From assembly GCF_009671205.1 (NCBI RefSeq), contig NZ_CP045309.1, positions 4,836,001-4,900,000 of the forward strand: a stretch of DNA of 64,000 nt, read 5' to 3'. The translations under genes were made by a program, and so were the position numbers. The notes under the pieces were generated by a model that made no database searches, was not told the DNA's origin, and saw nothing but the letters and a program-made list of their open reading frames with translations. Below are positions 37,045 to 46,652 of the stretch, piece after piece. How positions within the stretch are numbered: position 1 is the first letter of the stretch; each line of letters starts with the position of its first letter. The DNA comes from Micromonospora terminaliae. Its GTDB lineage: Bacteria; Actinomycetota; Actinomycetes; Mycobacteriales; Micromonosporaceae.

Positions 37045-37625
37045 GACGGCGTGCCTCCGCCCTGCTCGGCATCGGGCTGCGGGCGGGCCGGGGCCGGCCG
37101 CGCGGCGGGGGCCGCGGCCTTGCGGGCGGCGGTGGTCTCCTCCTTCGAGGGATCGCCGTGCGGGTCGTGGGCCGGCGGCGGCGGGACGGTGACCATCCAC
37201 TCGCCGAGGTGGTCCTTGTCGTGCAGGAGGTCCTTGATGTCGTACTCGGCGTACTCGAACTCGGGCGACCAGTAGAGCGCGTCGAACGGGCAGACCTCGA
37301 TGCAGATGCCGCAGTACATGCAGAGCGAGAAGTCGATGTCGAACTTGTCGAGCACGTTGCGCTGCCGGGGACGGGCGGCCCCGGGGACCGCCACCTCCTC
37401 CTTGTGCGAGTCGATGTAGATGCACCAGTCCGGGCACTCGCGGGCGCACAGCATGCAGACGGTGCAGTTCTCCTCCAGCAGCGCGATCACGCCGCGGGAG
37501 CGGGGCGGCAGCTCGGGGGCCACGTCCGGGTACTGCTGCGTGGTCGAGCGGCGGGTCATCGTCTTCAGCGTGACCGCCAGGCCCTTCACCAACCCCTCGC
37601 CGGGCACGCCGCTGCGCTCGCTCAT
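37041..37625 (-). CDS. nuoI: NADH-quinone oxidoreductase subunit I
   Basis: A 194-residue subunit with two 4Fe-4S clusters: Cys54, 57, 60 and 64 in [12 protein letters not shown], and Cys102, 105, 108 and 112 in [12 protein letters not shown]. They hand electrons to cluster N2. The C-terminus is a Pro/Ala-rich tail of about 40 residues. The ATG at 37625 is preferred over one three codons upstream. It begins the contiguous I-J-K-L-M(-N) block. Confidence 0.96.
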   Translation of the reverse strand: MSERSGVPGEGLVKGLAVTLKTMTRRSTTQQYPDVAPELPPRSRGVIALLEENCTVCMLCARECPDWCIYIDSHKEEVAVPGAARPRQRNVLDKFDIDFSLCMYCGICIEVCPFDALYWSPEFEYAEYDIKDLLHDKDHLGEWMVTVPPPPAHDPHGDPSKEETTAARKAAAPAARPAPARPQPDAEQGGGTPS

Positions 37626-37692
37626 GCCGCCCATCCTGCCCTGTGCCCCCGGCGCGCGCGACCACCACCCGGCGGATCGCCCGCCGCCCCGG

Positions 37693-38115
37693 TCACGCGC
37701 CGGTGGCCGGCAGCGGTGGGAGCATCTCGACGCCGAGTTGCTGGAGAACCTGGAACAGCTCGTTGACGCTCCACACGTCGGCGATCCGGCCGCTCTCGTC
37801 GAAGCGCAGGAAGGTCGCCCCCGAGTAGCTGACCACCCGGCCGGTCGGCGGCACCGGCCCGAACTGCCCGGCCTGGGTGCCGGCGGCCCGCCAGTGCACC
37901 GCCACCCGGTTGCCGGCGGCCACCACCTCGACGACCTTGTAGCGCAGGTCGGGGAAGGACGCCCGCCGGTCGCGGTGCCAGGCCAGCGTGGCCTCCGGGC
38001 CGGTGCCGCCCAGCCCCGGGCAGTCCTCGGCAATCAGGTCGTACGCGCTCTCCTCGCGGCCGGCGTTCCACACGTCGGCGATGAACCGCCGGGCCGCCGC
38101 CTCCACATCGGTCAT
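37693..38115 (-). CDS. SnoaL-like / ester cyclase family protein
   Basis: A 140-residue NTF2-fold protein ([40 protein letters not shown], and [20 protein letters not shown]). It resembles the SnoaL-like ester cyclase family, whose members include polyketide cyclases and many proteins of unknown role. It lies upstream of nuoI on the same strand with a 67-nt gap. No polyketide genes are nearby, so a cyclase role is not supported. Confidence 0.75.
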   Translation of the reverse strand: MTDVEAAARRFIADVWNAGREESAYDLIAEDCPGLGGTGPEATLAWHRDRRASFPDLRYKVVEVVAAGNRVAVHWRAAGTQAGQFGPVPPTGRVVSYSGATFLRFDESGRIADVWSVNELFQVLQQLGVEMLPPLPATGA

Positions 38116-38210
38116 CGCGGCAGCCTAGCCCCGGTCGTCGCGACTCGGCCTGCCGGAAGCCGGCGGAGCGACCATGATGGGACCGGACGGCGACATCCTC
38201 GGGAGGCGGC

Positions 38211-39266
<1,056 letters not shown>

Positions 39267-39287
39267 CGGCGTGGGGAGCGCCGGGCC

Positions 39288-40250
39288 TCACATGGCCAGG
39301 CGGACGGCGGCGGTGAGCACCAGCTGGGCCAGGGCCAGCGGGACGAGCACCAGCCAGCACAGGCGCTGGAGCTGGTCCTCGCGCAACCTCGGATAGCTCA
39401 CCCGGAGCCAGATGATCACGAACGCGACGGCGAACACCTTGAGCAGGGTCCAGAGCCAGCCGAGCTGGGCGTCGGCGAACGGGCCCTGCCAGCCGCCGAG
39501 GAAGAGCACCGTGGTCAGCGCGGCGATCACCACGATGCCCACGTACTCGGCGAGCAGGAAGAACGCGAAGCGCAGGCCCGTGTACTCGGTCATGTAGCCG
39601 AAGACCAGCTCGGAGTCGGCCACCGGCATGTCGAACGGGGGCCGCCGGATCTCGGCCAGCCCCGCCACGAAGAAGATCACCATGGCCGGCGCCTGCCAGA
39701 GCAGCCACCAGGGCCGCCACGCCTCGACGATCCCGGGCAGGCTGAGCGTGCCGGCCGCCATGGCCACCGAGGCGGCGGCCAGCACCAGCGGCAGCTCGTA
39801 GCCGAGCAGCTGGGCCGCCCCGCGCAGACCGCCCAGCAGGCTGTACTTGTTGGCCGAGGCCCAGGCCGACATGAGCACCGCCAGCACCCCGATGCCGACC
39901 ACGGCCAGTACGAAGAACAGGCCGATGTCCAGCGGCTGGCCCACCAGATCGCCGGGGCCGAGCGGGATGACCAGGAGGGCGAGCAGGTAGGGCACCAGGG
40001 ACACGGCCGGGGCCAGCCGGAACACCGGCCGGTCCGCCTCGCGCGGGGTGACGTCCTCCTTCTGCACGAACTTGATGCCGTCGGCGACGAGCTGGGCCCA
40101 GCCGTGGAAGCCGCCCGCGTACATCGGGCCGAGCCGGCCCTGCATGTGGGCCATCACCTTGTGCTCGGCCTGGCCCACGATCAGCGGCAGGGTGAGGAAC
40201 GCGACGAGCACACCCACCACCCGGAGGACCAGTTCCAACCAGGCCGGCAT
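39288..40250 (-). CDS. nuoH: NADH-quinone oxidoreductase subunit H
   Basis: A 320-residue membrane subunit that forms part of the quinone site. It shows GRLGPMYAGGFHGWAQLVAD, KFVQKEDVTP, then GLAEIRRPPFDMPVADSELV and GYMTEYTGLRFAFFLLAEY, all classic NuoH loops. The start overlaps the nuoC stop by one base (TGATG). The 3' end faces the plus-strand GST-like gene with a 21-nt gap. Confidence 0.96.
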   Translation of the reverse strand: MPAWLELVLRVVGVLVAFLTLPLIVGQAEHKVMAHMQGRLGPMYAGGFHGWAQLVADGIKFVQKEDVTPREADRPVFRLAPAVSLVPYLLALLVIPLGPGDLVGQPLDIGLFFVLAVVGIGVLAVLMSAWASANKYSLLGGLRGAAQLLGYELPLVLAAASVAMAAGTLSLPGIVEAWRPWWLLWQAPAMVIFFVAGLAEIRRPPFDMPVADSELVFGYMTEYTGLRFAFFLLAEYVGIVVIAALTTVLFLGGWQGPFADAQLGWLWTLLKVFAVAFVIIWLRVSYPRLREDQLQRLCWLVLVPLALAQLVLTAAVRLAM

Positions 40251-40981
40251 CAGCCCTCCCCCTCCTCGGCGCCGCCGGCCGGCCGGGGCCGGGCCGGGCG
40301 GGTGGGCCGCTCACCCGGAGCGGGACGCGCGGGGCGTTCCCGGGCGGGGCGGGCCGGCGTACCCCCGCGGGGGCCCTCCCCCACCCCGGCCGCGCCGGCC
40401 GGCGTGGGCGTCGTCCCCCACTCCCCCGGCGCCGGCACGCCCGGGGGCCGGATCGGCCGCCGGCCGCCGCCCGCCTCCGACTCGCCGGGTTCCTTGGCGC
40501 CGGGCCACGGCTTGGCGGCCCGGGAGGCGAGCACGAACTCCTTGCGCAGCGGGTGCCCCTCGAACTCCGGCGGCAGCAGCAGCGGCCGCAGCTCGCCGTG
40601 CCCGTCGAAGCCGATGCCGAACATCTCGTGGGTCTCGCGCTCGTGCCAGGCCGCGCCGGGGAACACGTCGACCACGGACGCCACGACCGGCGTCTCCCGC
40701 GGCACCCGGGTGCGCAGCAGCAGCCCGTGCCGGTGCCGGACCGACCAGAGGTGGGCCACCACGTCGAAGCCCTCGGCCAGCTCGTCGACCGCCGACAGCC
40801 AGTCGAAGAAGTCGCAGGCCAGCTCGGCGTCGTCGCGCGCCGCGCGCACCGCGTCGCGCCAGCTCGCCACGGGTACGTCGACGGTGGCGCGGGCGTGCCC
40901 CTGACCGCCGGAGACCGTGGTGGTGGCCTCGGCGGGCGCGAGCAGCGCGACAATCCGCCGGCCGACCTCTTCCGGAGTCAT
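40250..40981 (-). CDS. nuoC: NADH-quinone oxidoreductase subunit C
   Basis: 243 residues. The 30-kDa-subunit signature HERETHEMFGIGFDGH is followed by LRPLLLPPEFEGHPLRKEF. The fold ends near residue 160, after which an 80-residue Pro/Gly/Arg-rich tail is unusual. In the normal nuo order NuoD follows NuoC, but here nuoH follows directly and no 49-kDa subunit gene or C-D fusion is seen. The ATG at 40981 is chosen over long upstream readings that cross other genes. Confidence 0.93.
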   Translation of the reverse strand: MTPEEVGRRIVALLAPAEATTTVSGGQGHARATVDVPVASWRDAVRAARDDAELACDFFDWLSAVDELAEGFDVVAHLWSVRHRHGLLLRTRVPRETPVVASVVDVFPGAAWHERETHEMFGIGFDGHGELRPLLLPPEFEGHPLRKEFVLASRAAKPWPGAKEPGESEAGGGRRPIRPPGVPAPGEWGTTPTPAGAAGVGEGPRGGTPARPARERPARPAPGERPTRPARPRPAGGAEEGEG

Positions 40982-41095
40982 GCCGCTGATCCTAGGGCCG
41001 CCGGCCGGAAGCCGTATCGGGCCGTCCGCGCTCCCCGGGCCCGGATCCGCCGCTTTGCCCGGCACGGGAGCCTCCGGCGGGGAAGGATGAACGGC

Positions 41096-42142
41096 GTGCG
41101 CGCTGTCACTGTGGCTCCCGGAGTTGCCGACTCGCTGCGCCTCGACGACGACTGGCCCGAGCCGGCCGCGGAGGAGGGCGCGATCCTGGTCCAGGCCGTC
41201 GCGGTCGGCGTCTGCGGGACCGATCAGGAGATCATCGCGGGCGAGTACGGCGAGGCCCCGCCCGGCCAGGAGCGGCTGGTGCTCGGGCACGAGTCGCTCG
41301 GCCGGGTGCTGGAGGACCCGTCGGGGACGCTCCAGCCCGGCGACCTGGTGGCCGGGATCGTCCGGCACCCCGACCCGGTGCCCTGCCCGAACTGCGCCGT
41401 CGGCGAGTGGGACATGTGCCGCAACGGCCGGTACACCGAGCACGGGATCAAGGGGCTGCCCGGCTTCGCCCGGGACCGCTGGCGGGTGCAGCCGCGGTTC
41501 GCCGTCCGGCTCGACCCGGCGCTCGCCCCGGTCGGAATGCTGCTGGAGCCGACCAGCGTGGTGGCCAAGGCGTGGGACCACATCGAGCGGATCGGCAGCC
41601 GGGCCGTGTGGCAGCCGCAGAGCGTGCTGGTCACCGGGGCCGGGCCGATCGGGCTGCTGGCCGCGCTGCTGGGCATCCAGCGCGGGCTGTCGGTGCACGT
41701 GCTGGACCGGAACACGACCGGGCCCAAGCCCGAGCTGGTCCGCGCGCTCGGCGCCACGTACCACACCTCGACGGTGGCGGAGCTGGACTTCGCGCCGGAC
41801 GTGGTGGTGGAGTGCACCGGCGCACCGGTCGTGGTGATGGACGCGATGACCAAGGCCGGAACCAACGGCATCGTCTGCCTCACCGGGGTGTCCAGCGGCG
41901 GCCGGACCATCGACTTCGACGCCGGGGCGCTCAACCGGGAGCTGGTGCTGGAGAACAACGTGGTCTTCGGCTCGGTGAACGCCAACCGGCGGCACTGGGA
42001 GCTGGCGGCGGAGGCGCTCGCCCGCGCCGACCAGGCCTGGCTGAGCTCGCTGATCACCCGCCGGGTGCCGGTCGCCTCGTACGCCGACGCGTACACCTCC
42101 GGCGGGACGGACATCAAGGTGGTGCTCGACTTCGAGCAGTGA
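41096..42142 (+). CDS. Glucose 1-dehydrogenase-like zinc MDR enzyme
   Basis: About 348 residues. The medium-chain dehydrogenase has CGTDQEI (catalytic zinc), GHESLGRVL, the structural zinc cluster CPNCAVGEWDMC, and the Rossmann motif VTGAGPIGLLAALLG. GEYGEAPPGQERLVLGHESL matches the glucose-dehydrogenase branch, which oxidises aldoses with NAD(P). The GTG at 41096 has GGAAGG 9 nt upstream. An ATG at 41087 abuts that site. It lies opposite in orientation between nuoC and DUF2252. Confidence 0.85.
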   Translation: MRAVTVAPGVADSLRLDDDWPEPAAEEGAILVQAVAVGVCGTDQEIIAGEYGEAPPGQERLVLGHESLGRVLEDPSGTLQPGDLVAGIVRHPDPVPCPNCAVGEWDMCRNGRYTEHGIKGLPGFARDRWRVQPRFAVRLDPALAPVGMLLEPTSVVAKAWDHIERIGSRAVWQPQSVLVTGAGPIGLLAALLGIQRGLSVHVLDRNTTGPKPELVRALGATYHTSTVAELDFAPDVVVECTGAPVVVMDAMTKAGTNGIVCLTGVSSGGRTIDFDAGALNRELVLENNVVFGSVNANRRHWELAAEALARADQAWLSSLITRRVPVASYADAYTSGGTDIKVVLDFEQ

Positions 42143-42181
42143 GGCGGGGCGCCGGAGCGCGGGCTCGGGCGCCCCGGACCC

Positions 42182-43498
42182 TCAGATGCCGGGGAGCCGG
42201 CCGTTGCGGAACAGGTCCACGAAGAGCTGGTGGTCCTCGCGGGCCCGGATGCCGTAGGTGTGCGCGAAGTCGATGAGGTAGTCGACGAAGGCCTCCGGGT
42301 CGCCGTCCACCACCGCGACGATGGACTCCTCGGTGGAGTAGTCCACCAGGTCGTGGCTGGACTCGTCGTCGGCCACCGAGTGCATCCGGGCCACCGCCCG
42401 GCCCAGGTCGGTGAGCACCCCGGCGAGTTCCTCGGGCTCGTTGACGTCGGCCCAGTCGAGGTCCGCCGCGTACGGGGACACCTCGGCGACGAGCTGGCCG
42501 GCCCCGTCCAGCTCGGTGAAGCCCAGCCACGGGTCGGCGTGCGCCTGCAGCGCCCGCTGCGACTCGGCGGTCCGGTGCCCCTGGTGCCGGAAGTACGAGC
42601 GGACCCGCTCGTCGTCGATGTGCCGCGCGACCGCCGGCACCTGTGCCTGCTTCATGTAGATGACGACGTCGTTCTCCAGCGCCTGGGTGTGCCCCTCGAG
42701 AAGGAGGTTGTAGGAGGGCAGCCCCGCGGACCCGATGCCCACCCCCTTGCGCAGCACGACGTCCTTGATGTTCGTCGCGACCGGGCGGAGCCGGGCGGTG
42801 GCCGTCGGCAGGGTGCCCAGGTAGTGCTGGAACGCGGCGCAGACCTGCTCCCGGGTCGCGGCGTCGATCTCGTAGACCCCGTCGCCCAGGGAGAACCGGC
42901 GCTCGTAGTTGTCGATGGTGGTCTGCGTGGCGAGCAGGTCGACCCGGGTGTTCAACCGGGCCTGCTGGAGCACCCGGCGCAGCACGCCGTCGGCGTTCTC
43001 CAACGTGATCGAGCCGATCGCGTCGTCCCCGCCGGCCGCGATGGCCCGCAGCTCGGCCAGGTACGACCGGGCGAAGCCGGCCACCAGCTCGCCGATCACC
43101 CGGTCGGAGAGCGCCTTGGCGTAGCCGAGCAGGGCCACGCTGGCGGCGAACCGCTTCAGGTCCCAGGAGAACGGCCCGACGTACGCCTCGTCGAAGTCGT
43201 TGACGTTGAACACGAGCTGCCCGGAGCCGTTCATGTAGGTGCCGAAGTTCTCGGCGTGCAGGTCGCCGTGGATCCACACCCGGCTGGTCCGGTCGTCGAG
43301 GAACCGGTCGCTGGCGAAGTCGCCGCGCTGGTCGGCGTAGAAGAGCGAGGCGCTGCCCCGGTAGAAGGCGAACGGTGAGGCGGCCATCTTGCGGAACTTG
43401 CGACGGAACGCCGCCGGGTCGGTCGCCATCGACGCGCCGAACTCCTCGGTGAGCACGTCGACGATGAAGGCGGAACGCTTGTCCGCGGACTGGGTCAT
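42182..43498 (-). CDS. DUF2252 family protein
   Basis: 438 residues. The kinase-like motifs WIHGDLHAENFGTY and FNVNDFDEAYVGPFSWDLKR are signatures of DUF2252, a family related to aminoglycoside-phosphotransferase-fold proteins. The biochemical role is not established. It sits between nuoB and nuoC on the nuo strand. The ATG at 43498 is the first of the reading. Confidence 0.85.
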   Translation of the reverse strand: MTQSADKRSAFIVDVLTEEFGASMATDPAAFRRKFRKMAASPFAFYRGSASLFYADQRGDFASDRFLDDRTSRVWIHGDLHAENFGTYMNGSGQLVFNVNDFDEAYVGPFSWDLKRFAASVALLGYAKALSDRVIGELVAGFARSYLAELRAIAAGGDDAIGSITLENADGVLRRVLQQARLNTRVDLLATQTTIDNYERRFSLGDGVYEIDAATREQVCAAFQHYLGTLPTATARLRPVATNIKDVVLRKGVGIGSAGLPSYNLLLEGHTQALENDVVIYMKQAQVPAVARHIDDERVRSYFRHQGHRTAESQRALQAHADPWLGFTELDGAGQLVAEVSPYAADLDWADVNEPEELAGVLTDLGRAVARMHSVADDESSHDLVDYSTEESIVAVVDGDPEAFVDYLIDFAHTYGIRAREDHQLFVDLFRNGRLPGI

Positions 43499-43534
43499 GA
43501 TGCGCAGGCTAGCCCCGCGCCGCCACCTCGCGGC

Positions 43535-44110
43535 TCAGCCGGCCGGAGGACGGACCGGTGGCGCCGTGAGGGATTCCACCGGCCGGGGGGTGCTCTCGGC
43601 GGGGCCGGGGTCGACCGGCGGAGCGAGCCGGTCCGGGCGCGGCACGCCGCCGACCCCGGACTGCTCGGCGGCGATCTTCTCCTGGAGCCGGAGGATGCCG
43701 TGCAGCAACGCCTCCGGGCGGGGCGGGCAGCCGGGCACGTAGACGTCGACGGGGATGAGCTGGTCGACGCCCTTGGTCACCGAGTAGGAGTCCCAGTAGG
43801 GCCCGCCGCAGTTCGAGCAGGCGCCGAACGAGATCACGTACTTCGGCTCGGGCATCTGGTCGTAGAGCCGCTTGATGGCCGGGGCCATCTTGTCGGTGAC
43901 CGTGCCGGAGACCACCATGAGGTCGGCCTGGCGGGGGCCGTGGGCGAACGGGATCACGCCGAGCCGCATGAAGTCGTGCCGGCCCATGCTGGTGGCGATG
44001 AACTCGATGGCGCAGCAGGCCAGCCCGAAGTTGAACACCCAGAGGGAGTAGCGGCGGCCCCAGTTCAGCACGAACCGGATCGGCTCGCCGAGCACGGCCG
44101 GCAACTGCAC
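43535..44110 (-). CDS. nuoB: NADH-quinone oxidoreductase subunit B
   Basis: About 191 residues. The four ligands of cluster N2 are present as Cys32-Cys33 in [10 protein letters not shown], Cys98 in [10 protein letters not shown] and Cys128 in [12 protein letters not shown] Pro-rich tail of about 35 residues follows. The GTG at 44110 (reads [20 protein letters not shown]) has GGGAGG upstream, and a TTG further up is less likely. It resembles the second-copy NuoB of streptomycetes rather than the NuoB of a full 14-gene operon (from memory). Confidence 0.93.
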   Translation of the reverse strand: MQLPAVLGEPIRFVLNWGRRYSLWVFNFGLACCAIEFIATSMGRHDFMRLGVIPFAHGPRQADLMVVSGTVTDKMAPAIKRLYDQMPEPKYVISFGACSNCGGPYWDSYSVTKGVDQLIPVDVYVPGCPPRPEALLHGILRLQEKIAAEQSGVGGVPRPDRLAPPVDPGPAESTPRPVESLTAPPVRPPAG

Positions 44111-44344
44111 CTCGAGCCTCCCTCGCCTCTCCCCTGCGGTGACAGTCAACCACAGCGGGCCGGTGACGGAACCGGTGCGACCCGGGACCCCCGCCGCGCG
44201 TGTGAGAAGGGTCGCGGCGGGTGCCGCCGACGCTCAGGGAAGGAACAGGTGACCGTTTCGTCCGCCGGGGCGACGCGCGTCGACCGCCGCCAATACGATC
44301 CTGGTCGATGTCCCGCAGCGGACACGAACACGGGGAGTAACACC

Positions 44345-44461
44345 ATGGCAAACGACATGCCCACCGGACGCGACCTGTCGCCCAGGAAGCAGTCCGCATT
44401 CGGCGCCCTCCGCACCGTTCCGGCCGGAATGGTGGTGCCGGTGCCGGCCACCGCCGGGTAG
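44345..44461 (+). CDS. 38-residue peptide of unknown function
   Basis: MANDMPTGRDLSPRKQSAFG is followed by ALRTVPAGMVVPVPATAG. It starts at an ATG with GGGGAG 8 nt upstream and ends before a bidirectional hairpin. The N-terminal half is polar, and the C-terminal half is small/hydrophobic with prolines. This layout is reminiscent of leader-core precursor peptides, but no modifying enzyme is adjacent. I do not recognise the family. Confidence 0.45.
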   Translation: MANDMPTGRDLSPRKQSAFGALRTVPAGMVVPVPATAG

Positions 44462-44481
44462 GCCGTCGCGGCCGGCTGAGC

Positions 44482-44514
44482 GTCACCCGGCCGGGCGGTT
44501 CCCGGCCGGGTGAC
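44482..44514. terminator. Bidirectional terminator
   Basis: Perfect 14-bp arms GTCACCCGGCCGGG/CCCGGCCGGGTGAC with a 5-nt loop. It lies between the convergent ends of the 38-residue peptide (stop 44461) and the repeat protein (stop 44523). Confidence 0.8.
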
Positions 44515-44522
44515 CCGGTTCG

Positions 44523-44963
44523 TCAGCGCCCCGCGACCGACGGGCCGGGGCCGATCGCCGCCGTCAGCACGCTCGGGCCGGGACCGATAGCCGCCGTCAG
44601 CACCGACGGGCCGGGGCCGATCGCCAGCTTCGCCACGCCGGCGCGGAGCGCGGCGGGAAGCACCGACGGACCGGGGCCGATCGCTGCCGTCAGCACGCTC
44701 GGGCCGGGACCGATGGCGGCCGTCAGCACGCTCGGACCGGGGCCGATCGCCGCCGTCAGCACCGACGGACCGGGGCCGATCGCCCCCGTCAGCACACTCG
44801 GGCCGGGACCGATCGCCGCCGTCAGCACGCTCGGGCCGGGACCGATCGCCCCCGGCATGCCCGGGCCGGGGCCGATCGCCGAGACGGTCGCCGCCGCACC
44901 CCCACTCAGGGCAAGCCCCGCCAGGGCTGCCGCACCCATCATCGTGATCTTCCGAACGTCCAT
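44523..44963 (-). CDS. Secreted AIGPGP-repeat protein
   Basis: 146 residues. A signal peptide (MDVRKITMMGAAALAGLALS then GGAAATVS) precedes a chain of ten units. The canonical 11-mer is AIGPGPSVLTA (39-49, 50-60 with Gly end, 61-71, 72-82, 83-93, 114-124, 125-135). The first unit is AIGPGPGMPG (29-38), unit seven carries a 9-residue insert (94-113, PAALRAGVAKL), and the last is AIGPGPSVAGR. There is no Cys and almost no charge after the signal. The DNA repeats are 33 bp with synonymous differences. It has GGGAGG before the ATG. I know no matching family. Confidence 0.8.
   Translation of the reverse strand: MDVRKITMMGAAALAGLALSGGAAATVSAIGPGPGMPGAIGPGPSVLTAAIGPGPSVLTGAIGPGPSVLTAAIGPGPSVLTAAIGPGPSVLTAAIGPGPSVLPAALRAGVAKLAIGPGPSVLTAAIGPGPSVLTAAIGPGPSVAGR
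44545..44880 (-). repeat. 33-bp coding tandem repeats
   Basis: In-frame 33-bp units encode AIGPGPSVLTA. The conserved core on the plus strand is GGGCCGGGACCGATCGCCGC or close variants, with the preceding GTCAGCAC shared by most units. Copies differ mainly at third positions, so the amino-acid sequence is kept while the DNA has drifted. Confidence 0.85.
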
Positions 44964-45029
44964 CTCAGGTCCTCCCGTGTCGGTCTTGCCGTTGACGAGA
45001 ACGCTACGTATCGGCGAGATGACAGAGAA

Positions 45030-45070
45030 CCTCCCTTTATGCAGTTATTTGTATACTTAAGTAGGTTGAT
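45030..45070 (-). promoter_or_regulatory. AT-rich control region with TACTTAAGTA palindrome
   Basis: A markedly AT-rich island in GC-rich DNA, 70-105 nt upstream of the repeat-protein start. It contains the perfect 10-bp palindrome TACTTAAGTA (45054-45063) next to GTATAC and TTATTTG. It probably holds the promoter and an operator of the repeat gene. AT-rich islands are also typical Lsr2-silencer targets. Confidence 0.5.
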
Positions 45071-45103
45071 GTACGGTTCTCGCTGTGCCCGTCTCCGCAC
45101 CGA

Positions 45104-45138
45104 CGAGGGCCCGGAACCAGCACGGTTCCGGGCCCTCG
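45104..45138 (-). terminator. Terminator of the PLP decarboxylase gene
   Basis: Perfect 15-bp arms CGAGGGCCCGGAACC/GGTTCCGGGCCCTCG with a 5-nt loop, 15 nt past the stop. It separates that operon from the repeat-protein gene. Confidence 0.85.
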
Positions 45139-45152
45139 TGACGGGGCGGAGT

Positions 45153-46625
45153 TCACCAGGTCGGGCGTTGCAACAACCCGACGAACTCGGCCAGCAGGCG
45201 CTCCCGCAGCCGTACCGGCGCGGCGTCCAGCAACGTGTTCACCACCGCCATCCGTCCGGGCGTCGCCGCCCGGTCGAGCCCCAGGCCCGCGGCGAGTCCG
45301 GCGACCAGGTCCGGGGTGAGCGCCTCCGGGGTCAGGCTCGCGGCGAGCGCCAGCAGGTCCGGTGGGAGCACGACGGGCCCGGCCGTGCGGGCCGCCGCCA
45401 CCGCCTCGGCCAGTGCCGGGCCGAACTCGGCCACCCGCGGGGCCACGGCCGCGGTCACCGTGAGGTGCACGCTGGCCGGCAGGCCGGCGTACGCGAGCTG
45501 CGGCTGCGTGTGCCAGCCCCGGGCGGTCAGCTCGTCCACCAGCACGAACAGATCCAGCCCCGGGTCGTCGGAGGTGAAGCAGACCACGGTCGACTCCGGC
45601 TCGGCCAGCAGCCGCAGCCCGTCGACCGCGCGGACCGCGGCGGCCAGCCCGGCGACCGCGTCCCGGGTCAGCGCGGCCAGCCGCAGGTAGCCGTCCTCGC
45701 CGAGATGCCGCAGGGTCGCGTACGCGGCGGCGATCGGCCCGCCCGACCGGGTCGAGGCGATCACCGGGTTGACCATCGTGTAGCCGGGCCAGTCCGCGTA
45801 CGCGAAGTACTGCGGCGACCGCAGCCCCGGATCCCGGTGCAGCAGCACCGACACCCCCTTGGGGGCGTACGCGTACTTGTGCAGGTCGACCGAGATCGAG
45901 GTGACGCCGGGCACGGCGAAGTCGAACGGGGGCACCGGCGCGCCGAGCCGGCGCAGCCAGGGCAGTGTCCAGCCCCCGAAGCAGGCGTCCACGTGGCAGC
46001 GCACCCCGGCCGCCGCCGCCACGGCCGCGATCTCCGCCACCGGGTCGACCACACCGTGCGCGTACGACGGTGCGGAGGCGACCACCAGCACGGTCTCCGG
46101 CCGGATCGCGGCGGCCACGTCGGCGACGGCCGGGCGCAGGGTCGCCGGGTCCACGGGCACCGGGTCGAGGGCCACCCGCAGGTAGTGGGCCGCCTTGGCG
46201 AAGGCGGCGTGCCCGCTGACCGGCACCACGAGGCGCGGCTCGGCGAGGTCGGGCCGGGCGTCCCGGGCCGCCTTGACGGCCAGGATCAGCGACTCGGTGC
46301 CGCCGCTGGTGACGCTGCCGACCACGTCCGGCGCGGACGTGCCGGGGCCGCCGCCGAGCAGCCGGGCGGCCGCGCCGACCACCGCGTTCTCCATGGCCAG
46401 CAGGGACGGAAAAGCGGTCGGGTCGAGACCGTTGACGTGCGCGCTCTCGGCATACGCGGCCTGCGCCAGCTCGTCCAGCCCCGCCACCCCGGGGTCGTAG
46501 ACGTAAGCGAACAGCCGCCCACCGTGCGTAGGCCGATCACCCGCCCGAAGCCCCCGAATCTCGTCAAGCACCCGCGCGGCCGAAACCCCGTGCGGTGGCA
46601 GCGCCCCCGTCGTTTCGTCGATCAT
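45153..46625 (-). CDS. PLP-dependent decarboxylase / sphingosine-phosphate-lyase-like
   Basis: A 490-residue fold-type I PLP enzyme. AHVNGLDPTAFPSLLAMENAVV and SVTSGGTESLILAVKAARD match the bacterial sphingosine-1-phosphate-lyase-like branch. HVDACFGGWTLPWL has the PLP-binding Asp, and the Schiff-base Lys is in SVDLHKYAYAPKG. A C-terminal extension of about 80 residues follows the fold. It could cleave a phosphorylated long-chain base or decarboxylate an amino acid, and sequence alone does not decide. It is 27 nt downstream of an MFS gene, so probably an operon. Confidence 0.82.
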   Translation of the reverse strand: MIDETTGALPPHGVSAARVLDEIRGLRAGDRPTHGGRLFAYVYDPGVAGLDELAQAAYAESAHVNGLDPTAFPSLLAMENAVVGAAARLLGGGPGTSAPDVVGSVTSGGTESLILAVKAARDARPDLAEPRLVVPVSGHAAFAKAAHYLRVALDPVPVDPATLRPAVADVAAAIRPETVLVVASAPSYAHGVVDPVAEIAAVAAAAGVRCHVDACFGGWTLPWLRRLGAPVPPFDFAVPGVTSISVDLHKYAYAPKGVSVLLHRDPGLRSPQYFAYADWPGYTMVNPVIASTRSGGPIAAAYATLRHLGEDGYLRLAALTRDAVAGLAAAVRAVDGLRLLAEPESTVVCFTSDDPGLDLFVLVDELTARGWHTQPQLAYAGLPASVHLTVTAAVAPRVAEFGPALAEAVAAARTAGPVVLPPDLLALAASLTPEALTPDLVAGLAAGLGLDRAATPGRMAVVNTLLDAAPVRLRERLLAEFVGLLQRPTW

Positions 46626-46652
46626 GGACTTGTGGTGCCCTTTCTATGACGT

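Noticed and set aside
37693..38115. Polyketide cyclase of a biosynthetic cluster
   Set aside because: The SnoaL-like fold is widespread, and no polyketide synthase or tailoring genes are in the window.
40553..41087. Long N-terminal extension of the glucose-dehydrogenase-like gene
   Set aside because: It would run antisense through nuoC, and a ribosome site sits just before the short start.
44545..44880. Regular 33-bp direct repeats that could suggest a CRISPR array
   Set aside because: The repeats abut with no spacers, stay in frame and encode one peptide unit. No cas genes are present.
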